Assembly (NCBI GenBank): GCA_027625915.1
Contig: JANTQA010000012.1
Location: 12,238,501 to 12,302,500, forward strand
Direction of reading: 5' to 3'
DNA length: 64,000 nucleotides
Origin: Anaeramoeba flamelloides
Lineage: Eukaryota; Metamonada; Anaeramoebidae
Below, piece after piece: positions 10,532-23,104 of the stretch; the first letter of the stretch is position 1, and each line of letters begins with the position of its first letter. The notes under the pieces were generated by a model. The model was not told where the DNA came from and made no database searches. It saw nothing but the letters and a program-made list of their open reading frames with translations. The position numbers were made by a program, and so were the translations under genes.

Positions 10532-12312
10532 TTAGTCATCCAAATCAATTTTTTGAATCATATTTTTTGCCTTTGTAAATATTTGAATTAAGTCACCGTA
10601 TAGTTTTAATTTGAGATCCACATATGAATTTAATTTTTCTTTTGTATCTCTAGCTCTCAATTTTCGAAAATATTCACCTTCTACAAGATTAATATAAGTG
10701 ATGGTGTCTGCCTTTTGTTTAGTTTCTGACACTAATTTCCGAGCATTTTCAAGTCTTTCGTTATCTTTTTCCGACCCACTACTTTTTTTTTCTAAAGAAA
10801 GCTGTGATTGTTCTGCTTCATGATATTTGATTTGTGAGCGATCTCTGTGATTGAAAGGCAACCGGAAACACGATGAATATTGCTCATATTCTAAAAAGAA
10901 AATTTCAAGCAAATTCATTTCCAAATCAGACTATTATTAATAATAAAAGGAAATAACATTGAAAAGAATGAAATAGAATAGAATAAAATAAAAGAATTGA
11001 AAACAAAATAAAAGATATTAAAAAACAAAAGATAATAACCAAAAAATAAATGAAAAAAAAATTTTTTTAAAAAAAGGATAAATTAATCACATTTCATTTC
11101 AAGTTATTTTGCATTTTTTGTTTAATTCTAAAAATGAATTCTGTAATGGAATTTTAATTTTTTTCTCAAAATTTAATAAATATGGTAGTTTTAATAATAT
11201 ATTTTGAAGAACCTATAATAATCCAACAATTATTAATATTGATTTTTCATAAAAACATTATGAACAATAATTTAGATCATTAGATTTTTTTTCAAAGTTT
11301 AAAATTTTTATTTTAATACTTTATCGTTCTTTGGTCTACAAAATAACAAAAAAGCCAAAAGTTTTTTATTTAAGACAAAATATTGAAACTAAAGCATTTT
11401 TCAAAAAAGTTGACTCATTTTAGAATATTATTGAAAAGGCTTTTTTTCGGTTTTATCCCAGATTTTGATCAAAATTTTTTTTCTATTTTTAGATCAAGAT
11501 TCGTTTTTTGTAATTTAGTCAACATTTTGTTTTGATTTTTCAAATTTTCTAATTTCATCAAATTTTTGTTTTTCTCAAATTTTTATTTTTCATTTTTTTT
11601 TTAAAGTTTAGTTTGTCAATCTTTTTATTTTTCTTTTTTTTTGAAAAATTTTTATTTTTCTTTCTTTCTCTAATTTCTTTTTCTTTTCTTCGTTTTTTTT
11701 TTTTTTGATAAATTTTTCTCTTTATTGATCCTTTTTTTTAAGAAAGCCAAGTCCAATAAATCAAATTGAACTAAAACAAAAAACTATCTTAGAAAATACA
11801 AATAAATATTAAAAAATTAAGATCTATGTAATGTCTTTGAAAAAGACAGTAATTATTAGTAAAAAAATATTATTGTTAACCTTTTTTCAGTGAAATTTTA
11901 GTAATAAAAAATCGGTAATGCTAATTTCAAAAATTGTGATTCACTTTTTTTTTAGTTTTTGGTTTTATTTTTTTACATTTTTAAAATATCAGGCTTTTAT
12001 ATGACTCTAATAATTTAAAAGCGAATTATTAATACAACCAGTACCACCTTTAAGGCACAAACTTTGGGGAAAATTAAGGCGCAAAAAAATTTCTAAATTA
12101 AAGAACAAAAAAATTCCTTACTTAAGGCTCAAAAAAACCTCGAATTAAAGCTCAAAATTTTGGAATTTTTTTAAACACAAATTATTTTATTTGAATTCAA
12201 ATTTTTTGCTTTAATTTAGAAATTTTTTTACGTCTTAATTTTCCTCAAAGTTTGTACTTAAAAGTGAAACCAACTGAAGATTTAATAATTAGTTGATCTT
12301 GAATACAAAAGA

Positions 12313-12343
<31 letters not shown>

Positions 12344-15300
12344 ATTCCAAAAATTTGGACACAGTTTAAACAGTTGAAAGAATAACAATACCACACTTTA
12401 AATTCAATTTGGAAATAATTTTGATTTTACAAACTATTTTATTTCCTTTTTTGCAGTTACGTAATCTGTTTTGTTAGATCTGTAATTTTTTTTTCGATGG
12501 TTGATAGAAGGTTAGTGTTGAGTTTTTTCAATTGAAAATCACATACAATTGGTCGATGATATTTTATCATTTGATCGATCAACAATTGTTGGTGAAATTT
12601 CAACAAATTAACCGCTACATTTTTTGTTCAGCTTGTTTCATTATTTTAGACACACCGGATTTTTATTTTTGAGTTTTATATTTTTTTCTTTTATTTGTAT
12701 TAAAATGATTACTTATTAAAACATTAATACTGGGTATATTAAATGTGGTTTTATATTATGTTTGGAAAAATATAATAAATTGTGTTTTTTTTTTGCTTAT
12801 TTTTGATTTTGGGCGTTTCTGTGATGACCAAATTTTTGGAATGGGGTTTATATATATTAAACTAAATTTCATAATGAGTGGCACAATTTTTATTTTATTT
12901 TTTTTTTACTTTTTTTTATTTTATTTTTAGAAAAAAAACAAATATTTCTAGTGTAGAGAAATAAATACTAAAATAGTAATTTTTTTATTATAATAGATAT
13001 CTTGAATTTATAAAAATTTTTATTTTCAAAATTTGATTTTTAATGGGACAATTATTTTGAAATGGAGTTTATTTTAAAAAAATACATTACATGATTAGAA
13101 TCCCTGACACGATTTTTAAATGTTAATATTAGGAAAATTGTTGTGTAATTGCTTCAGAATTTCTTTTATTTAAAGAATCAAACTCTGAAAATTATAACTC
13201 ATTACCTATTCGAATGATGATTAATTAAATTACACTTGTTCAAAACAATATTCAATCAATCAAAAAAACAAGAATAAAAATTATCATTGTTCAAATTCAT
13301 AACAAACATCTCATAAGCCTCTATTGTTTTTCAAAAAAAAGTTGTTCTCCTTATGGTTATCATCAATTACTTGGGTATTCTATAGATATCCTAACATTAA
13401 TGAACTTTAGGGAGGTATATTACTGAGTTCATAAAAAATTTGATTAGTTATAAAAAGGAATTGATTCTTAAATATTAGAAATCACACAACACTTTTCGTA
13501 ATATTAACGATTAAAAGTCGTACCAGGGATTATAATCATGTCAGGTATTTTTTTTCAACACTATATATTTTTTAAAATTTATTATTTTAGGTAGTCACGA
13601 TTTTTGAAATGGAGTTTATTTTTTTTCAGAAATTTAATAAATATGGTAGTTTTAATAATATATTTTGAAGAACCTATAATAACCCGGTATTTATCATGGT
13701 TGATTTGTCACAAAAAATAAAATTTTCAATAATTTAGATCATTTTGAAATTCTGGTTTTTTCAAAAGTGAAATTTTTAATTTTAATAATTTAAAACTTGG
13801 TTAATCGAAAAAATAACAAAAAATACTATTTTTTTTTATTTTTTCGGTGATACCTTTTTAAACCCATTTGAATTCTTTTGTTCAATATTTAAGAAAAAAT
13901 AATATGTACTGAAAGGTTTAAATTTAATTTTAATTCAAAGATCTAATATTTTATCATTTTTATTCAAATGATCATATACTTTTTTCTATTCACTTAAATT
14001 GAATCTTCTCAATAATCCCAAAAAAAAAATTTGCTTGAATTTACTATATAACAATAAACAAGCATGCTTAGTAACAAAATGTATTTTATGAATTATGAAA
14101 AACGATATTTTAAACATATTAAAACTATTACTAGAAAACCAATTAAATTTCAAATCACAGAAATCACAGAAACCTAAAATATTCTAGTTTATAATAATTT
14201 CAAAGTTTATCATTTTTCAGTACATCCTATCACTAAATTTAGAATTAGTAAAACACTTAAGTAGGGATTTAATTGACACCAGAGAAAGAAAAATCAAAAA
14301 AGCTATCAAAAATTTCATTCAGTATTTGCTTTTTTAGAAAGAAATGAAAATAGAATGTCTCTAACTGAACTTTTAGAATGAAAATCTTTAAAGATCTTGC
14401 TTTTTTTTTTGTTTTAATGTTTGATTTGTCAAATGAAAGCCAACTTGTTAAAGAACGAATATAATTTTTTTTTCTTTTTTAGAGACTTTTTTTTTTAAAG
14501 TTTGGTTTGTCTGGGTAAGTCGACTTGTTAAAAGCAAAAAAAAAAAAAAAAAAATAATTGTTTTTAAAAAATTAGTTTTTTCCTTTTTTGATTACGAAAA
14601 ACTTTTTTTAAAGACAAAGTATTTGGGAAAATTATTATTTTTCAAAATTGGTCAAATTCTCAATTTTTTCAAAATAGTCAATTCCTTGAAAAATATTGGC
14701 TGTAGGTATTGTAAAAACCTACTTTTCGGACAGATTAAGGTATTTTAGTACAGGTTAGAATATGTTAGAGTCGATTTAGGTGATTTGGCCAGGATTTTGA
14801 AAAAAAAAAAATAATTAATAGAGGAATTAGACTTTTGTAACTTGCTTTTTTGGATAAAAATTATTCAACTTAACTTTGGTGGTTAAAATTAGTTTTCGAA
14901 CAAATTTTTAAAAATATTTAGTATTGACGATTCCAACATTTTGGATTTTCTACAATTTTTGTAATAAATTACTACCAATCGCAAAATAACCTTTTTGATT
15001 TTTCTTCCACAATCCTTAAAAACCATTAAAAACTTTCATACTGATGATAATAATCAAGAAAGTATTCAAAAATAAGAAAAAATTCAATTTGAAAAATTTT
15101 GAAATTTAATAATATACCCAAGTACTATTTGTTGCAAAATAAATGGAACAAAATTTTCATTCAGCTTTCCGAAAAAAGATTTTTTAAAATCCTGTAAATT
15201 TCTAATTTTTTAATTCTAAAACCGGTTTAAATTATTAATTTCCCTTTTGAGAATTGGATGTGTTACAGATTTATTTTAATTATTGGAATTTGATTATATT

Positions 15301-18300
15301 TTGGAAAGTTGACTGAAAATTTTGATCTTTTTATTTTACAATTAACATTATTTGAGATCTTAATGTCTTTTCAAATTTAAGTGCTTCTGTATTCAGATGA
15401 AATTCAATCAAGAGGTGTTTTATTGAAGATGACGAAAAGTGAATTCAAATTTTTAAAACAATTTCCTTTTATTTTGAACAAGAAGAGTAAGATAATTTGA
15501 GAAAAAAAAAAAAAAAAAAAAGATGATCAGTATTTCACATTTGCTGATTTGTGCTGAATATCCTAAGAAAAGTGAATGTAAATTTCCCTTTAGAATTTTG
15601 CTTGTATTTTGAACAAGAAAAACTATAATCTTGAGAGAGAGAAAAAAAAAGGATTCTAGATATTTTACATTTATCATTTTATGCTTGTAATACCTAAAAT
15701 GATTAACTTTGAGTTTTCTCATCTTTTTTTCAGGTAAAACTCTTTTTGGAAAATTAACCAATGATTTATGATCTTTTATTTTATCTCGTATCCCAAAAAA
15801 TAGGATTCATTGAAGTGGTTGTTATTGAAATTCAATTTGAACGTTATTATTGAAATAACAATATCGAAAAATGGAAAAGTAACATCTTTTAAATGGACCC
15901 TTACCGGTATTTGAATAATAAAATGGGATTAAAAAAATCACTTATATTTTCATATTTGCTTTTAACAAATGGAGTTTTTCAAAGAAATAGATTGTAATTT
16001 GTGATATCTATTTATCTGTTTGGTTTTTTATATGAATCTAATAGAATGAACCAAGAAATCCTAAAGGAAATTCCAGAATTCAGAACCGAAAAAAAGATAA
16101 TGAGCTGAAATTTAATTCGATTTATTTTTCAAATAGCAGTATTTTATATTTTCAAGTTACAAAAATTAAAATCAAGATATCCCAAATAAATTTATCTTAG
16201 TCTGATTTTCAGAATCCCTGTTAACTCTACCGGTGCTTTTCTTTTCAGATCAATCCTCAAATAGTACAAAATATTTAATTTTCAAAAATTTCTCCAAATT
16301 GAATTGTAATGATTAATAATTTTAATATTTTTAAAAAAATATTAGTTAACGAAAAGAGAATATATATAAAATTGAAAAGAATATTTGTACCTGTTTATGA
16401 TATTTGTTTGCAGCATCTTTATAAGAACGAGCGATTTCTTTGATAGCCTTTCTAATCGAATTATTTAATTTTTTGGCCTTTTCCGGCATTTCAGTTCTCC
16501 AATCAAATGGAATTTTTGACCAATTGAAAAAACTTCGAGCCAAGTAAATAAACGAATTGTGGAGTTCCAAGTATTGATTAACTGAAATTTCTTTTTGTCT
16601 ATGATATAACTCATTAACGGCGATCGAGTGGCTTGAAAGATTTTTTCTCATTAAATCGATTTGTTGTGATAGTTTAGTATCAGGTACAGGGAAATTGTGA
16701 TGCACTAATTTCCAAAAATGATGTGCCTTTTTTTCGATTTCTTTTTTCTTTTTACTAAACGATTTGCTATCAATGGAACTAAATAATTCACTCAACATTT
16801 CACTTTGAGACAGAATGGGGTGTTCACTAATTCTATTTAAAAATTGCTGGGAGGAGAATTTTCTACATTCCGAAAGTGTGGTAAACGATTCCCTTTCCAC
16901 AGGCTTTAAATCAATTAAAGGCGGTATACAAACATTTGGATAATTTCTTTCATACATTGAACGAAGCCATCTAATATCTTCCCATGAAAAGGTTACAGTG
17001 TTTGTCATTTTTGAATACTATTATTGTAAATTACATAGAAACCATTAGAAATATTAAAAATTGAAACGAGTTAAAATGAGTTTTCTTATGTTTATAATTA
17101 TGCTTTATTATTGATATGATTATCACCAGGATCATTATAATCTTGGTCATCATTATGATTATATATAAACTCTCTTTCGGTTAAAGGGTACCAGTTTTAT
17201 TGACGAAATAGAACATATACTATGAGTTTAATTCATGATTTTTCTCAAAATAAAATTTCAATTTTATGAGTTAAAATCATTTTTTCTCATTTTGTAAATT
17301 CTTTATTTTTTATTTTTTGTTTTTTGTTTTTTGCTTTATTTTTTAGATCCTTTTTTTTTTTTCCGAAAGATCACATGAAAGTCAAGAAAAATAGATCTTA
17401 GAAAATCCAAATAAAAATTAAGAAAATTGAAACTATGCGATTTCTTTTAAAATTCAGATAATTATTAGCACAAAATCTTATTGTTAAAATTTCTTTCATT
17501 GAAAGTTCAGTAATAAAAAAATCTGTAATGCTCATTTCAAAAATTTATATTCACCTTTTTTAATGATTTGTTTTATTTTTTGATTTTTGTCCAGATAATG
17601 TTATTGTAATTTATTCCATTTCTAACACGCTTAAACATCCGATTGGTTATTTTTATGGGAATGTTGCACATTTTTATACCATCACCAGTATTCTCGTGTA
17701 ATGTTTAATAAATTTTGAAAAAAAAAATATAGACTTCAAATGCCAAAAAACAACATAGTTTATCTTGATGTTGAAAAACAACTTTTATTTTTTATACAAC
17801 AATTTCAAACCTAGTGTAGACGAGTTATCTTTAATTGAAAATTTCAAATTAGTTAAACTTTATTTCAACCCTTTCTAATTGAAATAGGGATTAGTATTGA
17901 AAAAACCTCTTAACATCAAAACACAAAATTACAACAATGAAAACCTTCTTGGAAATAAACCATTTTCCAGTCAAAGCATCTCGGCGGTTATGAGCGAACT
18001 ACAAGTATGTTTAAAAGGTTTGAATTGATATTAGAAGAAAAAATTTTATTTTGGAAATTTCAAAATTGAAATCATTTTTTCTCATTTTTATTTTTCTTTT
18101 TTCGATTTTTTTTTAACATCGATACGATGATTCATTTGCAAATTACTTTTTTTTTCTATTGCAAGATCGATAATCAATGATAAAAACGTGTTCTTCTATT
18201 GTTACTGAAACAACGAGAAATGATTGCATAGAAATGATATTGATTTCTATTGGGATTTTATTTGGATCTTCAATTGAAGATCAAAATGAACATTATTGTT

Positions 18301-21300
18301 TTTCTCAATATAGCCCAAAGAATTTGGGGTTTTTCTATTTTTAACACCCATTGATTTATTAGTTTTACTCTATAGAGAATATCAACTATCCTTTGGTGTT
18401 TATTATTCTACTCATTTCTTATTGGTTCTTCAAACGTTAATTTTAAATAATAATCGATATTTGGAAAAAATGTTTTTTTTTGGATACACTTTGACTGAAA
18501 CAAAGTTTATTTTTAATTTTTTTAAACTTTTTTTGTTTGTTTTCGTTTGTTAGTTTTTTATTGTTTTCTTATCAAAAAAAAAAAACTTTGAAATAATTTC
18601 CTTTTTGATGATAAATTCCAAAATATGTTTCCAACCTTTTGTTTTCAATTTCCATTTTTTAAATTCTTGATTAGTTTTGAATACTGGTAATGAAAGACTG
18701 TTATTGGCCGAAATGCAAATAAACTTTTATAAATTTTTGAAATATTCTTTGAGGGGAGCTGTTTAGAAAGTAGATTTAATAAAAATGGAAATCGAACTAA
18801 AAAGTTTGGAAATATATTTTGGAATTTATCAGTATAAAGGATCTTCAATTTTAGTAACAATAGGGATTATTGGCAATATTAGAATTTTCATAACAAATTG
18901 ACAAATTAGTGATTAATTTATCTTTTCACGATAATGTAGATTATCATCAATATGTGTTTTTTTGCTGATAATTTGAAATATTTCTGATAATATTAAAAAC
19001 TCGTGATTTATGAACAAATTCGCGATAATAAAACATAAAAGGTTGTAATAAATTGAGAAAAATTTTTAGTTTTAATTAATGCTTAAAAAATGACTTTTAA
19101 AGCCAATAAACATTATAAAACATGTAAAAACAGTTACACTGGCGCTTTATTATTTAGATTTTTGAAAAAAGAATAAAATCATAATCTTAAAATTTTGAGT
19201 TTGTAAAGATATTTTGAGAAATAATAGTTAAATTTGTGAAAACTATTTTTATTCGTGTTCTAATCAGAAATTAGTGATTTATTATCTAGAAATTTGTTTA
19301 ATATTGAAAATAAATAGGTTTTTCAAATCTAAGTAATTGACAAAAAATTTTCACAATCTCTATTAAATTTAGGTGAAAAAATTTAATAGAGATTAGCCCC
19401 TTAAGGAATAATTGTTAAATTAGTACTAACTCTTTTGTGGTCTAACCAGAAATTAACGAGATTCGTCCAAACCCCCAATATCTCATTTTCTCAATAAAAA
19501 AAAATTACCACGAATTTTCCTAATAGAGAAGATTTGAGAAAGAAAACACAGAAAGTACGATTGATTATTACAATTGGAACGAGTCTAAATAAAGTTGGTC
19601 CAATTTTAAAAAATGGATTAAAGTTAAATTGTATACACAAGGTTTGGAATGGATACAATATTCCGAGATTTCTTAATTATGTTTCAGCCTTTTATTAAAG
19701 AATATGTTTACAAGAATTATTATTTTTAGTTCAAGAAATAAATCCTCCTAAAAATAAAGAAATTGATTTCAAAAAAGTCATCTAAAAAAGTTTTTAAATA
19801 CAGTTCACAAAATAATTTGATTTAAATTTAACAATCGCTTAGAAATTACTTTGAAAACTTCTTTGTCCCTGATAAATTCAAGAAAAAATATAACAAAAGT
19901 TTTGGTCAATTTTCAATTTTTAAAATTGTTTAACTTTGCTTTGAGTAAAGATGAAGAAAGAATATTTTTGGTTTAAATGCCAGTAAAACTTGAAAAATAA
20001 GTAGATCCTGTGAAATCGTTCTTTGAAATGAATTGTTTTGAAAGCGCAGTTTACCAATTTCCAAAATGGAAAAAGTAAATTGAACAAAAAAGTATTTTAA
20101 ATTTTTTTCAATTTTTCAGATAGCTTATTTCAAATGCCTAAAATAATTTCAAAATATTATGGAATTTAAAATTATATTAATTCCAATTAAATACCAATTT
20201 AGTCAAGGTATATTTTTAAATCCAATCCAGTGTTTAACGATTTGTTTTCTTTGTATTAATTTCTCTAAAATGTTTTTGAAAAAAGTTTTTTTAGTCTAAT
20301 TGTCTTGTGGGTAGATAACTATGGTGAAAAATATTTTTTTGAAATGGAAAAAAATGAATTGTAATTTTAATCAGTATCCTAATACCAATTAAAAACCAAC
20401 CAACATGTGCTGTACAATAGATCATAAAAAATCAATAATGAAAAACAAGGATATTTTTAGTAAAAAAGTCTCAAAGATCGGCACTTAATCCCCAATTAGA
20501 ATCATTATGAATTATAATTTTGAAAACAACAATACAGCTGTCTTAGTTTCGCTCTTTGGCACTTTTTGAGATCTCGAAGATTTTTTTTTTTCTTTTTTTT
20601 CCTTTTTCAAATGAGTTATTTTTATCAAAAGAATGTGATAAAACACTTACTCTTGTCAAATATAGAGGAGTTACAAAATAACCACAAATTAGATTTAAAT
20701 TGAATTAAAACGATTGCGTACTGATTGAAAACAATTGGCTTTCAATTGAAGAAATTTTAGCCATTTGGAAATATAAAAGAAGAAAAGATTGGTTTTTTTT
20801 TTAAATTTTGAATTTTTTGAATAATTAAGAACTCTTTTAAATTTATTTTTCTTCGTTGAATTTTTTGTCAATTTCTATTCAACTTTTTTTTGTTTAAATT
20901 TGGATTTTTTGGAATTGAGAATTCTTTTAAACTTTTTTTTTGTTTTCTTGGATTTTTTGTCAAAAAAAAGAAGTGTAATTTCGCAATACCCTTTTTAGTG
21001 CCAAGCCACCTCTTGAGTGTGGAGTAAACCCATGAGTAAGTGGCTTGACCCTTAAATACAAGAACAAATATAAACTAAACTGAAGGACTTACTTCTGTTT
21101 GTACTTTAAAAAATTGTGTTTTTGAAAAAATTCCTTTTTCTGTAACCTCGATAATGTTCGTTTTAACAATGTGATCATTTGATTTCCATATAAAACCATT
21201 TTGAAGTTCATACAATTTTTCATTTTTTTTGCTAGGTGTTGTTTCTTTTGGCGCTAAGGAATATTAACGAAATCGAAAAAAAGAAAAAAAAACAAAAATG

Positions 21301-22057
21301 GAATGATTGTAGTTGAGTAATTAGAATTTAAAGAAGAGTCGAAAGAATTCCTACACTGATTCGTAGTAACTATCTTTTGTGATTTTTCATCAAGATTCCA
21401 AACATCATTATTAATTTCTTTTTTCTTCTTAACTTCTTCCTTCCGTATTTCGATTGTTATTGAATCACGACTATCAATTTCATTTTGTTTTTGTTTTTTT
21501 TTTACTTCTTTTTTGTTTTTTTTAACCTTTTCTTTTTTATTTTCCTTTTCCTTTTCCTTTTCTTTTTCTTTTTCTTTTTCATTTTTATTTTCCTTTTCCT
21601 TTTCCTTTTCCTTTTCCTTTTCCTTTTCCTTTTCATTTTCATTTTCATTTTCGTTGCTATTCTTGTTTTCATTTTTAATTTCCTGAAGATTATTTGAAGA
21701 TATTGTATTGTCTGTTTTTGAAATTTCATTTGTTTGATCTGTTTCTTGAATTATTTTTTTATTTTCATCTCCCGATTGTATTTTAACATAACTAGTTTTA
21801 AGATTTTAAAGGAAAAAATATTGGTTTTTTTTTTAAAAAACGTGATTTTGGAAGAAAGAAAAGAATTTTAGGGGCTAAAAAAGGAATTACTTTGTAGGGA
21901 ACAGTCCTTCAGTTTTATTCGGATCGTTTGCTAAATAACCTGCAGTCCAATCGGAATCATCGTATGTTTGAGTGATAACAATTTCTGCTCCTTTCTCAAA
22001 ACCAATTTCATTTTCTTCTGCCCCTTCAAATTCAAATAAAGCAATGGCACGACTCAT
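10532..22057 (-). CDS. SNX9-like sorting nexin (SH3-PX-BAR), five exons
   Basis: Exons are 22057-21891, 21791-21355, 21253-21093, 17017-16391 and 10930-10532. Phases agree and the product is about 596 residues. An SH3 domain (residues 1-57, ALFEFEGAEENEIGF to GLFPTNYV) starts at the first Met. A charged linker (57-200) of EN and EK repeats follows, then a PX domain (about 225-345; NYPNVCIPPL, FLNRISEHPILSQSE) and a helical BAR region (about 370-590). This order is that of SNX9/18/33, membrane-bending nexins of endocytosis. The SNX9 PX motif R-Y-x-x-F appears as S-W-E-D-I, so the usual phosphoinositide-contacting Arg is absent. The introns are 99, 101, 4075 and 5460 bp, with donors GTAATT, GTAGGA, GTAAGT and GTACAA. 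The two large introns split the PX and BAR coding parts and are full of repeats. Exon joins are inferred, not observed. Confidence 0.88.
11140..11345. repeat. Family L repeat, copy 1
   Basis: It shares a run of about 50 bp, nearly identical by eye ('aataaatatggtagttttaa' and on to 'gaagaacctataata'), plus a looser downstream part, with 13622-13825 in the same intron and orientation. Confidence 0.6.
11490..12310 (+). repeat. Family M dispersed repeat, copy 3, interrupted by MITE A
   Basis: The left part (11490-12038) and right part ('tttaataattagttgatcttgaatac' style, after 12276) line up with the uninterrupted copy at 5230-5660, so MITE A at 12039-12276 inserted into it. Confidence 0.6.
12039..12276. 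repeat. MITE family A, best-preserved copy (238 bp)
   Basis: The two ends form an inverted repeat of about 65 bp. The left reads 'accacctttaaggcacaaac' and on to 'ttctaaattaaag'; the right complement reads 'tttcacttttaagtacaaac' and on to 'ttctaaattaaag'. It is non-coding and inserted into a family M repeat. Confidence 0.75.
12335..12650 (-). repeat. Family F dispersed repeat, inverted copy
   Basis: In reverse it matches 37070-37420 closely ('cacactttaaattcaatttg', 'gatcgatcaacaattgttgg'). Other copies are at 24600-25105, 32200-32835 and 60325-60860. Confidence 0.65.
13075..13563. repeat. MITE family E, copy 3 with about 78-bp inverted ends
   Basis: The left 'gattagaatccctgacacga', followed by 'ttaatattaggaaaattgttgtgt', is mirrored at the right by 'acacaacacttttcgtaatattaa' and 'tcgtaccagggattataatc'. 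It has no ORF. Confidence 0.7.
13622..13825. repeat. Family L repeat, copy 2
   Basis: It matches 11140-11345; see that entry for the shared run. Confidence 0.6.
14640..15115 (+). repeat. Family N dispersed repeat, copy 1
   Basis: In reverse it matches 51225-51720 over its length. Shared marks are 'ggctgtaggtatt' (opposite 'aatacctacaacc'), 'caaagttaag' or 'cttaactttg', and 'accaatcgcaaaataa'. It is non-coding. Confidence 0.6.
15118..15357. repeat. MITE family J, copy 1
   Basis: The left arm 'aacaaaattttcattcagctttcc' style is mirrored by 'ggaaagttgactgaaaattttgatc' on the right. Similar paired arms occur at 28960-29201 and 30835-31075. Confidence 0.5.
17270..17600 (+). repeat. Family M dispersed repeat, copy 4
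   Basis: 'gaaactatgcgatttctttt', 'ctgtaatgctcatttcaaaa' and 'ggatttgttttattt'-like wording follow the order of 11490-12030. Confidence 0.55.
19250..19404. repeat. MITE family I, 3'-end copy
   Basis: It matches the right part of 9300-9479 and 58975-59154, ending with 'gattagccccttaa'. The left TTAA end is not present. It includes the internal hairpin 'tctctattaaattt' with 'aaatttaatagaga'. Confidence 0.6.
20805..20960. repeat. Two-copy tandem duplication
   Basis: 'gaattttttgaataattaag' and on to 'gaattttttgtcaattt' is followed directly by a diverged copy, 'ggattttttggaattgagaa' and on to 'ggattttttgtcaaa', each roughly 75-90 bp. Confidence 0.5.
20998..21050. other. Compact GC-richer palindrome just inside intron 3
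   Basis: The arms 'gccaagccac' and 'gtggcttgac' enclose about 31 bases that include 'ctcttgagtgtggag' and 'aacccatgagtaag'. It stands out in base composition from the AT-rich intron and begins about 40 bp from the exon 3 donor. It could be a structured RNA, a tiny foldback element or a splicing hairpin; the sequence does not decide. Confidence 0.4.
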
Positions 22058-22605
22058 AAACGGAAATAATGTGAAAACTATTTTCAAAAAAAATGATTTA
22101 GTATGAAGCAAACTCGTTGAAAATTTTTTGGTTTATTTTTCCTCTATTAAGAATTAATTTGTTATTTTTATTACGAAAAAAATTGATTTAAGTGAGTTTC
22201 TTTGTTTAAAGTTCTGATTATTAAAGAATGGAAAGTTTTTTTTAACCCCAAAATGTTGATCTTCACTTTTAAATTTTTAGTATTTCTTTATTCGGTAATA
22301 ATTCCTCTCATCTTTGAAATAATCCAAAATTAAATCAATACTTAAAGAAGTGTGCTGTTATAATTGTTATTGGGTGAGATTTTTGGAGATGATTTTTATT
22401 GTCCCGCTTTGAAAATTTCGGTATTTTGATTTATTGTATTTTTCAAAAATTAGCTTTGATTTTTAAAAAGTTTATTAATTTGACAAATAAATTTAAAAAT
22501 TGAATTTAAATTAAATTAAATACCCAAAATCAATTCAAGGAAGATAAAATTGACTTAATATATACAAAAGAATTATTTCAGATATCTAAAAATAAAAATT
22601 ATTGG
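22058..22605. other. 5' flank of sorting nexin gene
   Basis: AT-rich promoter-side DNA. No recognisable motif or repeat was found. Confidence 0.4.
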
Positions 22606-22866
22606 ATGTTTTTTGAGATTGGCGAATTGGATTATTTTTACTATAAAACCCCATTAATTAATATTTTGAAGGAAGGGTATTCCTGTCATTGTTATTCTTA
22701 TAATTCTAGTGGTATTTGGGATAAAAAAATCAGATATAAAATTTTTATCAAAATTGGTTCATTATTAAAGAATTTCCAAAAAATCGAGGTTGGTCCAATT
22801 AATTTTAAAAATATATTGAACTTATGGATCATGAATATAACAAAAATATATCTGTTGAATTTTTAA
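22606..22866 (+). CDS. Unrecognised open frame, doubtful
   Basis: An 86-residue frame (more if read without a start, since the frame is open from about 22503) contains an unusual mix for this AT-rich DNA: EIGELDYFYYKTP, GYSCHCYSYNSSGIWD and several Lys. I do not recognise a family. There is no signal peptide or clear domain. It stands alone between the sorting nexin gene and a repeat. It may be a decayed transposon fragment, an exon of an unseen gene, or chance. Confidence 0.2.
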   Translation: MFFEIGELDYFYYKTPLINILKEGYSCHCYSYNSSGIWDKKIRYKIFIKIGSLLKNFQKIEVGPINFKNILNLWIMNITKIYLLNF

Positions 22867-23104
22867 ACACAAGTAATAAATTTTTTTAAATTTCTGTGAG
22901 AGCTGGAATATAAAATGATAAATAGAAAAAATTGTTTTAAAATTATACTATTGAGGAAAAGCCAAAATATTAAGATTTTTTTTAATTTCAAGAATCAATA
23001 TTAAAGGTTACTTTTCTAGATGAAAACAATGAAATTGATGATAAAAAGACTCTCAAAAGAGTTATGATAATCTCAATTAAATTTATCCACCGTAAATTTC
23101 TTTT

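Larger units (their letters stand above)
10931..16390 (-). other. Sorting nexin intron 4 (5460 bp), filled with repeats
   Basis: The donor GTACAA follows ..HKQ and the acceptor AATAATAG precedes SDLEMN, both phase 0. Almost the whole intron is occupied by repeats: L at 11140-11345 and 13622-13825, M at 11490-12310 split by A at 12039-12276, F at 12335-12650, E at 13075-13563, N at 14640-15115, J at 15118-15357 and a K fragment near 15885-16020. No nested gene was seen. Confidence 0.8.
17018..21092 (-). other. Sorting nexin intron 3 (4075 bp)
   Basis: The donor GTAAGT follows ..KVQTE and the acceptor ACAATAATAG precedes YSKMTN, both phase 0, joining the two halves of the PX domain. It holds a family M copy (17270-17600), an I fragment (19250-19404), a tandem duplication (20805-20960) and a GC-richer palindrome (20998-21050). 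Much of 17600-19250 and 19400-20800 shows nothing I recognise. Confidence 0.8.

Noticed and set aside
21485-21697. Plus-strand poly-Phe/Leu frame
   Set aside because: Antisense of the EK/EN linker exon of the sorting nexin.
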